A DNA stretch of 64,000 bases from Vibrio marisflavi CECT 7928 (GCF_921294215.1 NZ_CAKLDM010000002.1:2170001-2234000), one strand, 5' to 3'; positions 46,608 through 55,926 are shown, counted from the stretch's first letter. Numbers and translations: made by a program. The notes: a model not told the origin generated them from the sequence alone.

Positions 46608-46705
46608 TTCTATCTCCGATCAATGTCATACTTCTTGATGAACGGACTTGGTCCTTGAAGACTGACTACTTTTGTAGCGACTACATCCATGTAACCGTTA
46701 GTCTA

Positions 46706-46721
46706 TGTGCAACTTCGCACC
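46706..46721 (-). promoter_or_regulatory. CRP-like site upstream of deoC
   Basis: TGTGC-AACTTC-GCACC keeps the TGTG left half and a near-symmetric right half, but lacks the consensus A and T flanking the spacer. It lies 99 bases upstream of deoC, where CRP/CytR control is expected for deo operons. Confidence 0.35.
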
Positions 46722-46807
46722 TTAGAACTGGTATTCTGCCTTGCTTGCAGTTCAGCAAGATTATAAATAGGCAGAATAGATTCTCGTTGCGTATTATCAA
46801 TAATTTT

Positions 46808-46978
46808 ATGAAAAGTGGAAGTGCTTCGCCATGCGCAAACGGTTTGTATCTCACTTCAACACCGAAGCTTATTGAAATGTTCGATAATTTTCTGCGTAAT
46901 TTTTTCTCTGAAAAGTGGGAGTTTGAAGCTATTAACGCTTCGGCATATGGCAAATCTGATGAGTTCTCGGCGTTTTAG
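46808..46978 (+). CDS. Doubtful 56-codon ORF, possible dispersed repeat
   Basis: An ATG-started frame of 56 residues, opposite to the flanking genes and without a ribosome site. Residues 37-49 read WEFEAINASAYGK. I recall similar short frames scattered in Vibrio genomes, which would mark a dispersed repeat rather than a gene; this memory is unverified. Several GAAGC/GCTTC inverted halves occur inside. Confidence 0.25.
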   Translation: MKSGSASPCANGLYLTSTPKLIEMFDNFLRNFFSEKWEFEAINASAYGKSDEFSAF

Positions 46979-47004
46979 ATAATGGCAGATAAGGAATACT
47001 CTAA

Positions 47005-47034
47005 ATAAAAAACGCCCCTGAGTATCAGAGGCGC
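47005..47034 (-). terminator. Terminator of nupC
   Basis: On the minus strand the stem CGCCTCTGA pairs with TCAGGGGCG with one mismatch across a TAC loop, followed by TTTTTTA. It lies 31 bases after the nupC stop. Confidence 0.8.
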
Positions 47035-47064
47035 TTTGAAGATTACTTTTGGAATGTTATTTAG

Positions 47065-48327
47065 CTACAAGGATAAGAAAAGCCCTGCTAGCGTCGCAGC
47101 CATCAAGTTGGATAGAGTACCAGCCGCAACAGCTTTCATTCCGAAGCGAGCAATATCGTGGCGGCGATTTGGCGCGATTCCGCCTAAACCACCGAGCAAT
47201 ATTGCTATCGAAGATAAGTTAGCAAATCCACACAATGCAAATGAAATTATCGCCTGAGTTTTCTGTGACATCACTTGTCCAGTTTCAGCAACTAATTGGC
47301 CTGCATCACCAACGTATGGTACGAAGTTCAAGTACGCAACGAACTCGTTTACAACTAACTTCTGACCGATAAATGAGCCAGCTAGTGTTGCTTCATTCCA
47401 AGGTACACCGATTACAAATGCTAATGGTGAGAATACCCATCCAAGAATAATTTCTAATGTAATACCTGGGTGACCGAACCAACCACCAACAGCTCCAATC
47501 ACGCCATTGATAAGTGCGATTAGACCAATGAAAGCTAGTAACATCGCTCCGATATTTAGAGCAAGTTGCATACCCATAGATGCACCACCAGCTGCAGCGT
47601 CAATCACGTTAGCAGGCTTGTCATCGCCACCATCGATATCAGTATCGATGTGCTCGTCTGGCTCTTCAGTTTCTGGCTTGATAATTTTTGCAAAAAGGAG
47701 ACCGCCAGGTGCAGCCATAAACGATGCAGCAACCAAGTACTCAAGAGGAACCCCCATTGCAGCATAACCTGCAAGTACACCACCTGCTACAGATGCTAAA
47801 CCTCCACACATAACTGCAAACAGTTCTGATTGAGTCATGCGAGGTACAAATGGTCGAACAACTAGAGGAGCTTCTGTTTGACCTACAAAAATGTTGGCCG
47901 CTGCAGACATTGATTCCGCTCTAGAAGTATTCAGTGCTTTTCTAAGTCCACCACCCAAAATCTTAATCACCCATTGCATAATGCCTAGGTAATACAGAAC
48001 GGAAATCAGTGCAGAGAAGAACACCACCGTTGGCAGGACTTGAAAAGCAAAGATAAAGCCGATGCCATCTACTGAAAAGTTAACCAAACTGCCGAACAGG
48101 AACTCTATACCGTTCCTACCGTAGTCGATAACATTTTGTACACCAGCAGAAAAACCAGCTAATAAGTCTCTTCCCCACGGAACGTAGAGAATGAAACCAC
48201 CAAGAATAAATTGAATTGCAAACGCAAATCCCACTGTCCTAAAATTAATCGCTTTGCGGTTATCAGAAAGCAATACAGCTATTCCAAGCAAAACCACAAT
48301 GCCGACTAGGCTCATAAACACACTCAT
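47065..48327 (-). CDS. nupC: Concentrative nucleoside transporter
   Basis: 420-aa inner-membrane symporter of the CNT family, importing nucleosides with sodium or proton. Family motifs: GQTEAPLVVRPF, EYLVAASFMAAPGG and NEFVAYLNF. About ten hydrophobic segments are seen. The ribosome site is AAGGAAG. It lies upstream of deoCAB on the same strand with its own terminator, so it supplies substrate for the deo enzymes. Confidence 0.93.
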   Translation of the reverse strand: MSVFMSLVGIVVLLGIAVLLSDNRKAINFRTVGFAFAIQFILGGFILYVPWGRDLLAGFSAGVQNVIDYGRNGIEFLFGSLVNFSVDGIGFIFAFQVLPTVVFFSALISVLYYLGIMQWVIKILGGGLRKALNTSRAESMSAAANIFVGQTEAPLVVRPFVPRMTQSELFAVMCGGLASVAGGVLAGYAAMGVPLEYLVAASFMAAPGGLLFAKIIKPETEEPDEHIDTDIDGGDDKPANVIDAAAGGASMGMQLALNIGAMLLAFIGLIALINGVIGAVGGWFGHPGITLEIILGWVFSPLAFVIGVPWNEATLAGSFIGQKLVVNEFVAYLNFVPYVGDAGQLVAETGQVMSQKTQAIISFALCGFANLSSIAILLGGLGGIAPNRRHDIARFGMKAVAAGTLSNLMAATLAGLFLSL

Positions 48328-48534
48328 AGTTTATGGCTTCCTTATATAAGTTATATTGGCGTGTAACAAAAAGGAGCTAAATTAAGCGAAGGCAATTATA
48401 CTCAGCGTTAACTTGGTTAAGTAATCTTCCCATCACAATTTTCCACAAGTTCCATCCTACAAATACACAGAAATGAGACAAACATCACTCAAGGTTATTT
48501 AAATTTACACATTAATTAACAATCATTACTAATT

Positions 48535-49326
48535 TTAAACATAAATTTTAAAAATCTGATTGCTATTTTCCCAAATTGAGATCGCGATTGTTTCTATTGA
48601 TTCATTTCTTAGCTGCGATAACGCGTCAAGCACCATAGGCAATCGCATTGGATGATTACTAGAGCCTTGATATCCATTGATGGGCATGTCTGGCGCATCA
48701 GTTTCAAGAACTATAGCTTGCAAAGGTAATCGAGTAACGGCAGATCGAGTCTTATTTGCTCTTGGGTAAGTGATCGTTCCACCGACTCCAATTTTGAAGC
48801 CTCGATCAACAAATGCCATCGCTTGCTGGTAGCTACCAGAAAAACCGTGGATAACCCCACCAATCTCTATTCGGTGTGCTTTTATTAGCTGTAACAATCG
48901 ATTTTGCATCTTACGGGAATGCAAGATAATGGGAAGTTGTGCGTTTTGGGCAATCTTAAACTGTGAGATTAAAAACTTTTCTTGTATTGCAGAGTCCACA
49001 TCAATGGCAGCGTCTAAGCCACACTCTCCAATAGCAACACACTGAGCTGTCCTCGAGTCTACGCGCTTTTCAAGTTCCGCAATTCGCTCTGGATGATAAG
49101 ACTTTAGAAAATAGGGGTGAAATCCGAGCGCATGAAAGACATTAGGGTGTTTTTCTGAAATCGAGCTGAGTGTGTTCCAGTTTTCAGGGCCAATGGAAGG
49201 AATTAACAGACGGTGAACGTGACTACAACGAGCCTGTTCAAGATGAGAGGCAATATCACCATCAAACTGTTCAAAGTCAAGATGACAATGAGTATCGAAA
49301 AGCTGGATATTAGAGTTATCTTGCAT
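48535..49326 (-). CDS. yjjV: TatD family metal-dependent nuclease (YjjV-like)
   Basis: 263 aa, TIM-barrel hydrolase. Metal ligands: DTHCHLD (about 11-17), GECGLD (about 98-103), HSRK (about 136-139), HGFSG (about 160-164) and ETDAPD (about 209-214). TatD proteins are 3'-5' exonucleases or related hydrolases linked to DNA repair; yjjV lies near the deo genes in E. coli too. Its GGTGG ribosome site sits inside a 9-bp hairpin stem (49335-49375). Confidence 0.9.
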   Translation of the reverse strand: MQDNSNIQLFDTHCHLDFEQFDGDIASHLEQARCSHVHRLLIPSIGPENWNTLSSISEKHPNVFHALGFHPYFLKSYHPERIAELEKRVDSRTAQCVAIGECGLDAAIDVDSAIQEKFLISQFKIAQNAQLPIILHSRKMQNRLLQLIKAHRIEIGGVIHGFSGSYQQAMAFVDRGFKIGVGGTITYPRANKTRSAVTRLPLQAIVLETDAPDMPINGYQGSSNHPMRLPMVLDALSQLRNESIETIAISIWENSNQIFKIYV

Positions 49327-49334
49327 GGCCTAAT

Positions 49335-49375
49335 CCACCGACAGTTGCTATAAAGTTTAGAGACAATGTCGGTGG
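49335..49375 (-). promoter_or_regulatory. Hairpin covering the ribosome site of the TatD-family gene
   Basis: On the minus strand CCACCGACA (49375-49367) pairs perfectly with TGTCGGTGG (49343-49335) across 23 bases. The second arm contains the GGTGG ribosome site, 8 bases before the ATG at 49326. Folding would hide it. No T-run follows, so it is not a terminator for yaaA. Confidence 0.55.
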
Positions 49376-49420
49376 TTCGACAACTTTCAGCTCAGTTTAT
49401 GCAAACTAAGCTTTGTCTGC

Positions 49421-50194
49421 TTACTGCTCTTCGCGCTTGAATACCAACTCTTTGCTTGAGGAGGAAGCTTGATCAAAATAATAACCTGCACTGTTAAAGG
49501 CTGTTAGCTTATCTACGCTGTCCACTTTATTTTCAATGATATATCGAGCCATCATACCGCGCGCCTTCTTGGCATAGAAGCTGATCACTTTATATTGACC
49601 ATTCTTACAATCCTTAAAGACAGGCGTAATAATTTGTCCTTCCACATCTTTCGCTTTTACCGCTTTAAAGTACTCGTTGGAAGCTAAATTGATAAGGCAT
49701 GGGTTTTCTTGTTCTCGCAGCACATCATTGATTTGGTCGGTGATAATATTGCCCCAGAACTGATACAAGTTCGCTCCACGAGCATTTGCCAGCTTAGTTC
49801 CCATTTCCAAGCGGTACGGCTGCATAAGATCTAGTGGGCGCAGCAAACCATATAGGCCAGACAGCAAGCGTAAATGCTGTTGTGCATACTCAAAATCTCG
49901 CTCGCTGAGCGTCTCCGCATCCAAGCCAGTATAGACATCACCTTTAAACGCCAAAATTGCTTGCCTTGCGTTATCTTGCGTGAATGTTTCTTCCCATTGC
50001 TCAAAGCGCGCAACATTAAGGCTCGCGATTTTATCGCTGACTTTCATCAAGCTAGCGATGTCTGCTGGAGTAAGCTTACGGCACTCTTTGATAAGCTCTT
50101 TAGAGTGCTCGACTAGCGTAGGCTGTGTATATTGATTGGTTGCAAGTGGAGACTCGTAATCCAACGTCTTAGCTGGAGACAATACGATGAGCAT
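49421..50194 (-). CDS. yaaA: Peroxide stress protein YaaA
   Basis: 257 aa, DUF328 family, starting [15 protein letters not shown] as is typical. In E. coli YaaA lowers free iron during peroxide stress and is controlled by OxyR. The conserved segments [11 protein letters not shown] and ARGMMARYI are present. GGGAAG lies 8 bases before the start. It follows agcS, as yaaA follows yaaJ in E. coli. Confidence 0.94.
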   Translation of the reverse strand: MLIVLSPAKTLDYESPLATNQYTQPTLVEHSKELIKECRKLTPADIASLMKVSDKIASLNVARFEQWEETFTQDNARQAILAFKGDVYTGLDAETLSERDFEYAQQHLRLLSGLYGLLRPLDLMQPYRLEMGTKLANARGANLYQFWGNIITDQINDVLREQENPCLINLASNEYFKAVKAKDVEGQIITPVFKDCKNGQYKVISFYAKKARGMMARYIIENKVDSVDKLTAFNSAGYYFDQASSSSKELVFKREEQ

Positions 50195-50233
50195 GACTGA
50201 CTTCCCGTGTAGTTAACTTTTTATCAAGGATAT

Positions 50234-50266
50234 AAAAAAAACCATGCAAAGTCTGCATGGCTTTTT
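50234..50266 (-). terminator. Terminator of agcS
   Basis: CCATGCA (50242-50248) pairs with TGCATGG (50254-50260). The eight A on the left become the U-tract on the minus strand, 39 bases after the agcS stop. Confidence 0.85.
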
Positions 50267-50304
50267 GTGTATTGCTTATTCAGATTGACTAAGTCAATAA
50301 GCGC

Positions 50305-51783
50305 TTACGAGTTCGTTTTCAATCTCGATGTTGCAAGAGAGGTATCTTCATCTTGCACAGCTTCTACATTGTCCCAAATACCATCTTCTAGCTGAGATTG
50401 TAATTCTGGGTACTCTTTCGAATCAAAAGTCGGTAACTTACCTGCTTCCAACTGGCGGTTATAATCTTTAGCTAGCTTAACAACAACACCTGATAGCAGA
50501 AGAATCGCTACTAAGTTGACAATCGCCATCATTCCCATCGAAACGTCAGCTAAGCTCCAAACTGTTGGCAGAGTAGCTAAAGAGCCAAACATAACCATGC
50601 CTACAACAACCAATCTCAGCAAGAAAATCTTCTTCTTATCGTGCAACTTCAAGAAAATTAAGTTTGTTTCTGCGTACGAATAGTTAGCAATAATTGAAGT
50701 AAATGCGAAGAAGAAAATCGCGACAGCAATGAAGATCTCTCCCCACCCACCAACTTGAGCGCTAAGTGCCTGCTGAGTTAATTGAATACCTGTCACATCG
50801 CCGTGTGGTATGTACTTACCAGACATAAGGATGATCGCCGCGGTACATGTACAAATTACTAGAGTATCAACAAAGACACCAAGCATTTGCACGTAACCTT
50901 GAGATGCAGGATGCGGTGGGTATGGTGTTGCCGCAGCAGCAGCGTTTGGAGCAGAACCCATACCAGCTTCGTTTGAGAACAAACCTCGTTTAACACCATT
51001 GATAACTGCTTGAGATATTGCGTAACCAACACCGCCTGCAGCAGCTTCTTTAAAGCCAAATGCACTTTTGATGATCAGTGCAAATACGTCTGGCAGTTTT
51101 CCTAAGTTGGTAACAACGATAAATAGCGCCAATAGCAAGTAAGCTAGAGCCATGATAGGTACAATAAGCTCAGCAGTGCGTGCAATTTTACGTACACCAC
51201 CAAAGATGATGAATGCAGTTAAAACAACAAGAGCAAAACCTACGTACATTGGGTTGAACCCAAATGCGCCACTCATTGCACCCGCAATTGAGTTAGCTTG
51301 CACTGCATTAAATACAAAACCAAATGCAATCATCAGGAATATTGAAAATAGTATTCCCATCCAACGCATGCCCAAGCCTTTTTCCATATAATAAGCTGGA
51401 CCACCACGATAGTTACCGTAAACATCTTTTGTTTTGTAAAGCTGAGCTAGAGCACTTTCTGCAAATGCTGTGGACATACCCAGCATTGCAATTAGCCACA
51501 TCCAGAAAATCGCACCTGGACCACCAGCGGTAAGAGCGATAGCTACACCCGCCATGTTTCCTGTCCCTACACGAGCGGCCAAGCTGGTACATAATGCCTG
51601 AAAGGAGGAAATACCAGAGTTATCTGCTTTTCGGCTATTTTTTAGCACACTAAACATGTGGCCAAAATGGCGAAACTGAAGGAAACTTAAGCGTACGGTG
51701 AAATACACGCCAACCCCTACAAGCAAATAAACCAGTACCGATCCCCACAGGAGATCATTCACCAAGTTGATTAAATCTGTCAC
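50305..51783 (-). CDS. agcS: Sodium:alanine/glycine symporter, AgcS family
   Basis: 492-aa inner-membrane amino-acid:cation symporter with about 11 hydrophobic segments. Family motifs: GTGNMAGVAIALTAGGPGA and the FSNEAGMGSAPNAAA segment near the middle. It is the equivalent of E. coli YaaJ. It stands alone with its own terminator, and a 711-base non-coding region lies upstream. No glycine riboswitch was found there. Confidence 0.9.
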   Translation of the reverse strand: MTDLINLVNDLLWGSVLVYLLVGVGVYFTVRLSFLQFRHFGHMFSVLKNSRKADNSGISSFQALCTSLAARVGTGNMAGVAIALTAGGPGAIFWMWLIAMLGMSTAFAESALAQLYKTKDVYGNYRGGPAYYMEKGLGMRWMGILFSIFLMIAFGFVFNAVQANSIAGAMSGAFGFNPMYVGFALVVLTAFIIFGGVRKIARTAELIVPIMALAYLLLALFIVVTNLGKLPDVFALIIKSAFGFKEAAAGGVGYAISQAVINGVKRGLFSNEAGMGSAPNAAAAATPYPPHPASQGYVQMLGVFVDTLVICTCTAAIILMSGKYIPHGDVTGIQLTQQALSAQVGGWGEIFIAVAIFFFAFTSIIANYSYAETNLIFLKLHDKKKIFLLRLVVVGMVMFGSLATLPTVWSLADVSMGMMAIVNLVAILLLSGVVVKLAKDYNRQLEAGKLPTFDSKEYPELQSQLEDGIWDNVEAVQDEDTSLATSRLKTNS

Positions 51784-52494
51784 TAAAGCCTCTCTAGGTT
51801 AAAACGCTTCCCGTACCGACCATGGCTGATGGGTTATATCGCTGGTCACACTTCCATATGAACGAAACCTACCAATCTCAAATTCGATCAGCATCAGCAA
51901 TATAAGTTGAATGTATTTGACTTGACTGGCCTTCCTTGCCAGTAAAAACAACATAGCGTGTTCTATGATGGGCGAAGATCATGCAGGTTGGCTGGACAAA
52001 AATCAATAAGAAACCCAACACATAAAATCATAAAAAATACATATAACAGGAAACAACAAAAAAACATAAAATCACAAATAAGAAACAACAATGAAACATT
52101 AAATTTAATAACCTAACGCTGATGGGCAAAAAGGCAAAAAGAAGCACTAGCGTCAAACCCCTTGTTAAACCTACTAAATCACTAAAATTAATAGTTTAAT
52201 TTACAACTAATAGTGAGCTTTGTTTGAAACCGAGAAACTCAAACATACATTTACATTAATGAGAATCATTATCATGAATATCTTAACAACTGGAATCTGA
52301 CTTTATTCTTGAAGAAAACATTAAATGTTCAAAAAAACCTCAAAAATGAGAAGAATATTCTATTGCAACTCTTCAATTTTTAGTAAAAATGCCACCAAAC
52401 AGTAACAAATGAGAAACAAATCAAAGTTATTCTCCAACAAAATATGGTATTAAGAAGACTCCGTTTAGGGGCAACTAGCAAAAAGAGGTAGCTT
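51784..52494. other. Long AT-rich region with a Fur box
   Basis: 711 bases between divergent agcS and the DUF3545 gene. It holds a 6-bp-stem hairpin (51925-51943), loosely repeated CATAAAATCA tracts around 52021-52075 and a strong Fur box (52255-52273). No open frame of any length and no terminator that would mark a small RNA was seen. Its length is unusual for this compact chromosome. Confidence 0.5.
52255..52273. promoter_or_regulatory. Fur box
   Basis: ATTAATGAGAATCATTATC matches 16 of 19 positions of GATAATGATAATCATTATC. It lies 240 bases upstream of the DUF3545 gene and about 470 bases upstream of agcS, so no obvious iron gene is its target. Confidence 0.7.
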
Positions 52495-52674
52495 ATGGAT
52501 GGCTCACAATTTGACGACATGGTGGATATGGATCTCCCGAAGGCTCGCTCAACTCGCTCTAAACCAGCAAAGCGTAAGTGGCGTGAAATAGAAGCAATAA
52601 AGGATAAGCAAAAGCTGCAACGGGAACTAATGGAGATGGATATCGGCTTAGATATCGATGATATAGAGGTTTAA
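52495..52674 (+). CDS. DUF3545 family small protein
   Basis: 59 aa, too short for many gene callers. It begins MDGSQFDDMVDMDLPKARS, then a basic KPAKRKWREIEAIKDKQKL segment and an acidic tail. This is the DUF3545 pattern of Vibrio. AGAGGTAGC precedes the ATG. A perfect 11-bp terminator follows. Function is unknown; a nucleic-acid or charged-partner contact is suggested by the basic centre only. Confidence 0.85.
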   Translation: MDGSQFDDMVDMDLPKARSTRSKPAKRKWREIEAIKDKQKLQRELMEMDIGLDIDDIEV

Positions 52675-52679
52675 CAAAT

Positions 52680-52709
52680 AAAAGGCACTCGGTTGAGTGC
52701 CTTTTATTC
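52680..52709. terminator. Bidirectional terminator
   Basis: AAAAGGCACTC (52680-52690) pairs perfectly with GAGTGCCTTTT (52695-52705) across GGTT, between the DUF3545 gene and the convergent hemerythrin gene. Confidence 0.9.
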
Positions 52710-52714
52710 TTTCG

Positions 52715-53263
52715 CTAGAAATACTCGTTATCGTTTTGTCGTACTCGGTCTGCGAGTTGGCGATACTTGTCTGCTATATTAGAGCCAAATACTGGGTCAT
52801 CTTCAGATACATCCCAAAGTTTTTCTACTTCGACCCAATCCTGCTCATCAAAGGTGTTCTCTATTGCAGGAAGAATAGACTGCTCTTCGAAATCTAGGTG
52901 ATGTTTTTGGCAATTTAAGAAATCCTCTAGCTGCTCAATAAACATCTCTTGTGGAACGACAGCATCGTTAAGAATCATTTCAACTAGCAGCATAAAGTCA
53001 TGTGTTTTTTTCGCTAACACTTCATGCTCTTTCACCAAGTTTTCAAGCTCTACACTACCGTACTTCGCAATGTAATGATTATAAAGAATATCTTCTTTAG
53101 GGTGGTGAACCTTCTCAGAATGATTCGCCAAGTAATCGACGACTTCTTTAATAAGGCTATAATTTATCGACTTCTCTTGTCGAAGTAGTGAAAGCTTTCT
53201 TCTGAGAATAGCAAGCAGGCGAACCATGTAGCCGTGCTCTCTTCTTATTCTTTCGATCATCAT
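52715..53263 (-). CDS. Hemerythrin domain protein
   Basis: 182 aa. The di-iron ligand set is visible: H10, H48, H53/H54 with E57 (HHPKED), H80/E81 (KEHE) and H121/H122 with E126 (HHLDFEE). Bacterial single-domain hemerythrins bind oxygen or nitric oxide; some act like YtfE in repair of iron-sulfur clusters. No extra sensor domain is attached. The start has a GGGGG stretch upstream. It stands between DUF3545 and ung. Confidence 0.88.
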   Translation of the reverse strand: MMIERIRREHGYMVRLLAILRRKLSLLRQEKSINYSLIKEVVDYLANHSEKVHHPKEDILYNHYIAKYGSVELENLVKEHEVLAKKTHDFMLLVEMILNDAVVPQEMFIEQLEDFLNCQKHHLDFEEQSILPAIENTFDEQDWVEVEKLWDVSEDDPVFGSNIADKYRQLADRVRQNDNEYF

Positions 53264-53358
53264 TTCGACCCCCTGACTGAATCACTTATACTCACTTTAG
53301 TGTATATATTCGCAGCAGAGTTACATTGATTCTGTTCAAAAAAATATCAAACTACGAA

Positions 53359-54039
53359 TTACACTTCTAACGGCAAGTGCCAATTGATAGGTTCTAGCCC
53401 TTTCTGTTCCAACAGAGTATTGGCTTGAGAAAAGTGCCGACTGCCTAAGAATCCTCGGTGAGCGGAAAGCGGTGAAGGGTGTGCGCAAGTCAAAACATGA
53501 TGCTTTTCTCGGCAAATATATTGTCCTTTCTTTTTAGCGTGAGAACCCCAAAGCAAGAACACCACTCCAGATAAGTTTTGATTAATTGCCTCTATTACTC
53601 TATCGGTAAAAGTTTCCCAGCCAGTTTTTGAGTGGGAGTGAGCTTTACCCTGCTCAACAGTCAAAACCGTATTGAGTAGCAACACCCCTTGTTCAGCCCA
53701 GCTTTGTAAATAGCCATGAGAAGGGGTTTGAAATCCCGGAATGTCTTGGGAAAGTTCTTTGTACATATTTGCCAAAGAAGGAGGCGTCTTGATTCCAGGT
53801 AAAACTGAGAAACAAAGGCCATGTGCTTGATTTGGGCCGTGGTAAGGGTCCTGACCGAGGATGACAACTTTTACCTGCTCGAACGGCGTAGATCGAAAAG
53901 CGTTAAATACATCGGTAGATTTAGGATAAATGTTTTTACCTGATTGTCTCTCGGATTCAACGAATTCCATCGTTTGCTGAAAATACTGTTGCTGTTTTTC
54001 GTTACCGATAACATCATGCCAGGTTAAAGATTGACTCAT
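53359..54039 (-). CDS. ung: Uracil-DNA glycosylase
   Basis: Removes uracil from DNA, starting base-excision repair. Family 1 motifs: [18 protein letters not shown] with catalytic D64, and [13 protein letters not shown] with H187. Length is 226 aa, as in E. coli. Nearby nfo supplies the AP-endonuclease step on the same strand. Confidence 0.97.
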   Translation of the reverse strand: MSQSLTWHDVIGNEKQQQYFQQTMEFVESERQSGKNIYPKSTDVFNAFRSTPFEQVKVVILGQDPYHGPNQAHGLCFSVLPGIKTPPSLANMYKELSQDIPGFQTPSHGYLQSWAEQGVLLLNTVLTVEQGKAHSHSKTGWETFTDRVIEAINQNLSGVVFLLWGSHAKKKGQYICREKHHVLTCAHPSPLSAHRGFLGSRHFSQANTLLEQKGLEPINWHLPLEV

Positions 54040-54313
54040 AGGTGTGGCCCCTAAACACTTTAAACGAGTTATTTAGAGCGATTTTACAGGGCCAACCTGA
54101 ATAAGCCTAACCATTTTTCTGTGGAATCCGATGATGTCCTTGGCCAGTAATATGCCTGTTCGGCACTGGGTACCTTGGCACTATTGAGCTATAACTTATT
54201 GTATTTGAAGAATAGATGTTATTCATATGGCTTCCTCCTCATATATAACCATGGAAAACATAGCCTTCATAGTTTGCTATGAAAAAAAGATGCCAAGATA
54301 TATTCGGGAGTGC

Positions 54314-55186
54314 TTAACAGCCTGAATCTAGGTGAAATTCTCTAAGCCTTGCTATTTCATCAGGCCATATCTCAGGTTCTATTGTTTCTAAAATCAATGG
54401 GATAGCGTCAAATCGAGAGTCCTTAGCTATGTATTCAAAACAGCTCCAGCCAATCTCTCCTTTACCTAGAGATTGATGCCTATCAACACGGCTAGATAAT
54501 GTTACTTTTGAGTCATTTAGATGCATTGCTCTCAAATAGTGCATCCCCACTGTTTTATCAAATTGAGAAAACGTGTCTTCACAAGCGGCTAAGCTAGAAA
54601 GGTCATAACCTGCAGCGAATGCGTGGCAAGTATCTAGGCAAACACCAACACGTTCTTTGTTTTCAACTTGTTCAATAATTTCAGCTAGATGTTCAAACTG
54701 ACAACCCAAGTTAGTTCCTTGCCCTGCAGTATTTTCTATCACTGCGACGACATCTGGCACAGACTGGTGGGCAAGATTAATAGATTCGGCGATGGTCGAT
54801 AAACACTCCTGTTCAGAGCATTTCTTTAAATGACTCCCAGGATGAAAATTTAAGAGCTTTAAGCCCAACGCTCTACACCGTTCCATCTCATCTACAAAAG
54901 CAGCTCTGGATTTGTTGAGCTTCTCTTCTTCCGGTGAGCCTAGGTTAATTAAGTAAGAGTCATGGGGAAGAATCTGATCAGGACCATATCCTAACTTTTC
55001 ACAGTTAGACTTAAATGTATCTATATTTGCTTTAGTTAATGGTTTTGCGTTCCACTGCCTTTGGTTTTTGGTAAATAATGCAAAGGCATTGGCTTCTATT
55101 TCATAAGCTCGAACAGGAGCGTGTTCTACACCACCAGCTGCAGATACGTGCGCACCTATATACTTCTGACCAAACTTTGTTTGCAT
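54314..55186 (-). CDS. nfo: Endonuclease IV
   Basis: Zinc AP endonuclease of base-excision repair. Motifs: [38 protein letters not shown] and HLNDSK, carrying the three-zinc site. From the ATG at 55186 the protein is 290 aa (E. coli 285). The frame runs 47 codons further upstream, but that extension is atypical and would run toward the grcA control region. GGTGAAGAAGC precedes the chosen start. Confidence 0.95.
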   Translation of the reverse strand: MQTKFGQKYIGAHVSAAGGVEHAPVRAYEIEANAFALFTKNQRQWNAKPLTKANIDTFKSNCEKLGYGPDQILPHDSYLINLGSPEEEKLNKSRAAFVDEMERCRALGLKLLNFHPGSHLKKCSEQECLSTIAESINLAHQSVPDVVAVIENTAGQGTNLGCQFEHLAEIIEQVENKERVGVCLDTCHAFAAGYDLSSLAACEDTFSQFDKTVGMHYLRAMHLNDSKVTLSSRVDRHQSLGKGEIGWSCFEYIAKDSRFDAIPLILETIEPEIWPDEIARLREFHLDSGC

Positions 55187-55337
55187 TGCTTCTTCACCAT
55201 GATTAAAGCCAACTTTTTGAGGCGACATAGTACGGTTTTCAATTACGGAAATACAGCACCGCTCATTCTGCTCATCAATTGAACTACTCCTTATCGTATT
55301 CGCGCCATGCATACACAAGAACAACAAATGTACTTGT

Positions 55338-55351
55338 TGATTTAAATCAAC
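55338..55351 (+). promoter_or_regulatory. FNR box, distal
   Basis: TTGATTTAAATCAA matches TTGAT-N4-ATCAA perfectly. Its centre is 51 bases upstream of the second box. In E. coli the distal grcA (yfiD) site down-tunes activation from the proximal one. Confidence 0.8.
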
Positions 55352-55388
55352 AACTTGATAAATAAATGCACTTATAAGTTATGCCTGA

Positions 55389-55402
55389 TTGATTTACATC
55401 AA
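55389..55402 (+). promoter_or_regulatory. FNR box, proximal
   Basis: TTGATTTACATCAA matches TTGAT-N4-ATCAA perfectly. It lies about 41 bases before the start expected from the TATATA -10 element at 55425-55430, the class II position. Confidence 0.85.
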
Positions 55403-55451
55403 CAATTCATTATCCATTCCATTTTATATATAGACCGTTCAACTGTTTTTG

Positions 55452-55495
55452 AAAATTAACATCAAAATTAACATCAAAATTAACATCAAAATAAC
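55452..55495 (+). repeat. 12-bp tandem repeat in the grcA leader
   Basis: AAAATTAACATC repeats three times exactly (55452, 55464, 55476), then a partial copy AAAATAAC. It lies downstream of the predicted transcription start and 27 bases before the grcA ATG, so it would be in the 5' untranslated RNA. Copy number could vary between strains. Confidence 0.85.
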
Positions 55496-55522
55496 CACAC
55501 TAAAGTGGACTAGGAGACAGTC

Positions 55523-55900
55523 ATGATTCACGGTATTCAAATTACAAAGTCAGACAACAACAACCTGCTCAACTCAATCTGGCTAATCGACGACGAGAAA
55601 CAAGAAGCTCGTTGTGTCGCGGCAAACTCAGGCTTTGAAGCAGACCAAGTAGTGCAAGTTTCTGATCTAGGTAGCTATGAGAGTCGCGAAGTGGCAATCG
55701 AAACAGCGCCAAAAGTTGAAGGTGGCCAGCACCTAAATGTCAACGTACTAAAACGTGAAACACTAGAAGACGCTGTAGAGCATCCTGAAAAATACCCTCA
55801 GCTAACTATTCGCGTTTCAGGCTACGCTGTACGCTTTAACTCTTTGACTCCAGAGCAACAACGCGATGTTATCGCTCGTACTTTCACAGAGTCCCTTTAA
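55523..55900 (+). CDS. grcA: Autonomous glycyl radical cofactor GrcA (YfiD)
   Basis: 125 aa. The glycyl-radical motif [10 protein letters not shown] is present, with the radical glycine at G100. GrcA substitutes for the damaged C-terminal part of pyruvate formate-lyase after oxygen exposure. Two FNR boxes upstream indicate strong anaerobic or low-oxygen induction. AGGAG lies 7 bases before the ATG. A strong terminator follows. Confidence 0.95.
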   Translation: MIHGIQITKSDNNNLLNSIWLIDDEKQEARCVAANSGFEADQVVQVSDLGSYESREVAIETAPKVEGGQHLNVNVLKRETLEDAVEHPEKYPQLTIRVSGYAVRFNSLTPEQQRDVIARTFTESL

Positions 55901-55926
55901 TCAATAAAGAAAGATCCTCAACTGAG

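Larger units (their letters stand above)
46608..47064. other. nupC-deoC intergenic region
   Basis: 457 bases between nupC and deoC, both on the minus strand. It carries the nupC terminator (47005-47034), a CRP-like site (46706-46721) and a short frame on the plus strand (46808-46978). The deoC promoter must lie here. No clear CytR or DeoR operator was identified. Confidence 0.5.

Noticed and set aside
46574..46978. 134-codon plus-strand frame over the deoC start
   Set aside because: Most of it is antisense to deoC and its leader; only the 3' third from 46808 is worth listing, and weakly.
51784..51960. Glycine riboswitch upstream of agcS
   Set aside because: The conserved aptamer cores expected in this family's leaders are not seen.
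52274..52494. RyhB small RNA after the Fur box
   Set aside because: The conserved RyhB core and a terminator are both absent.
55452..55495. CRISPR-like repeat
   Set aside because: Units are 12 bp and directly abutting with no spacers.
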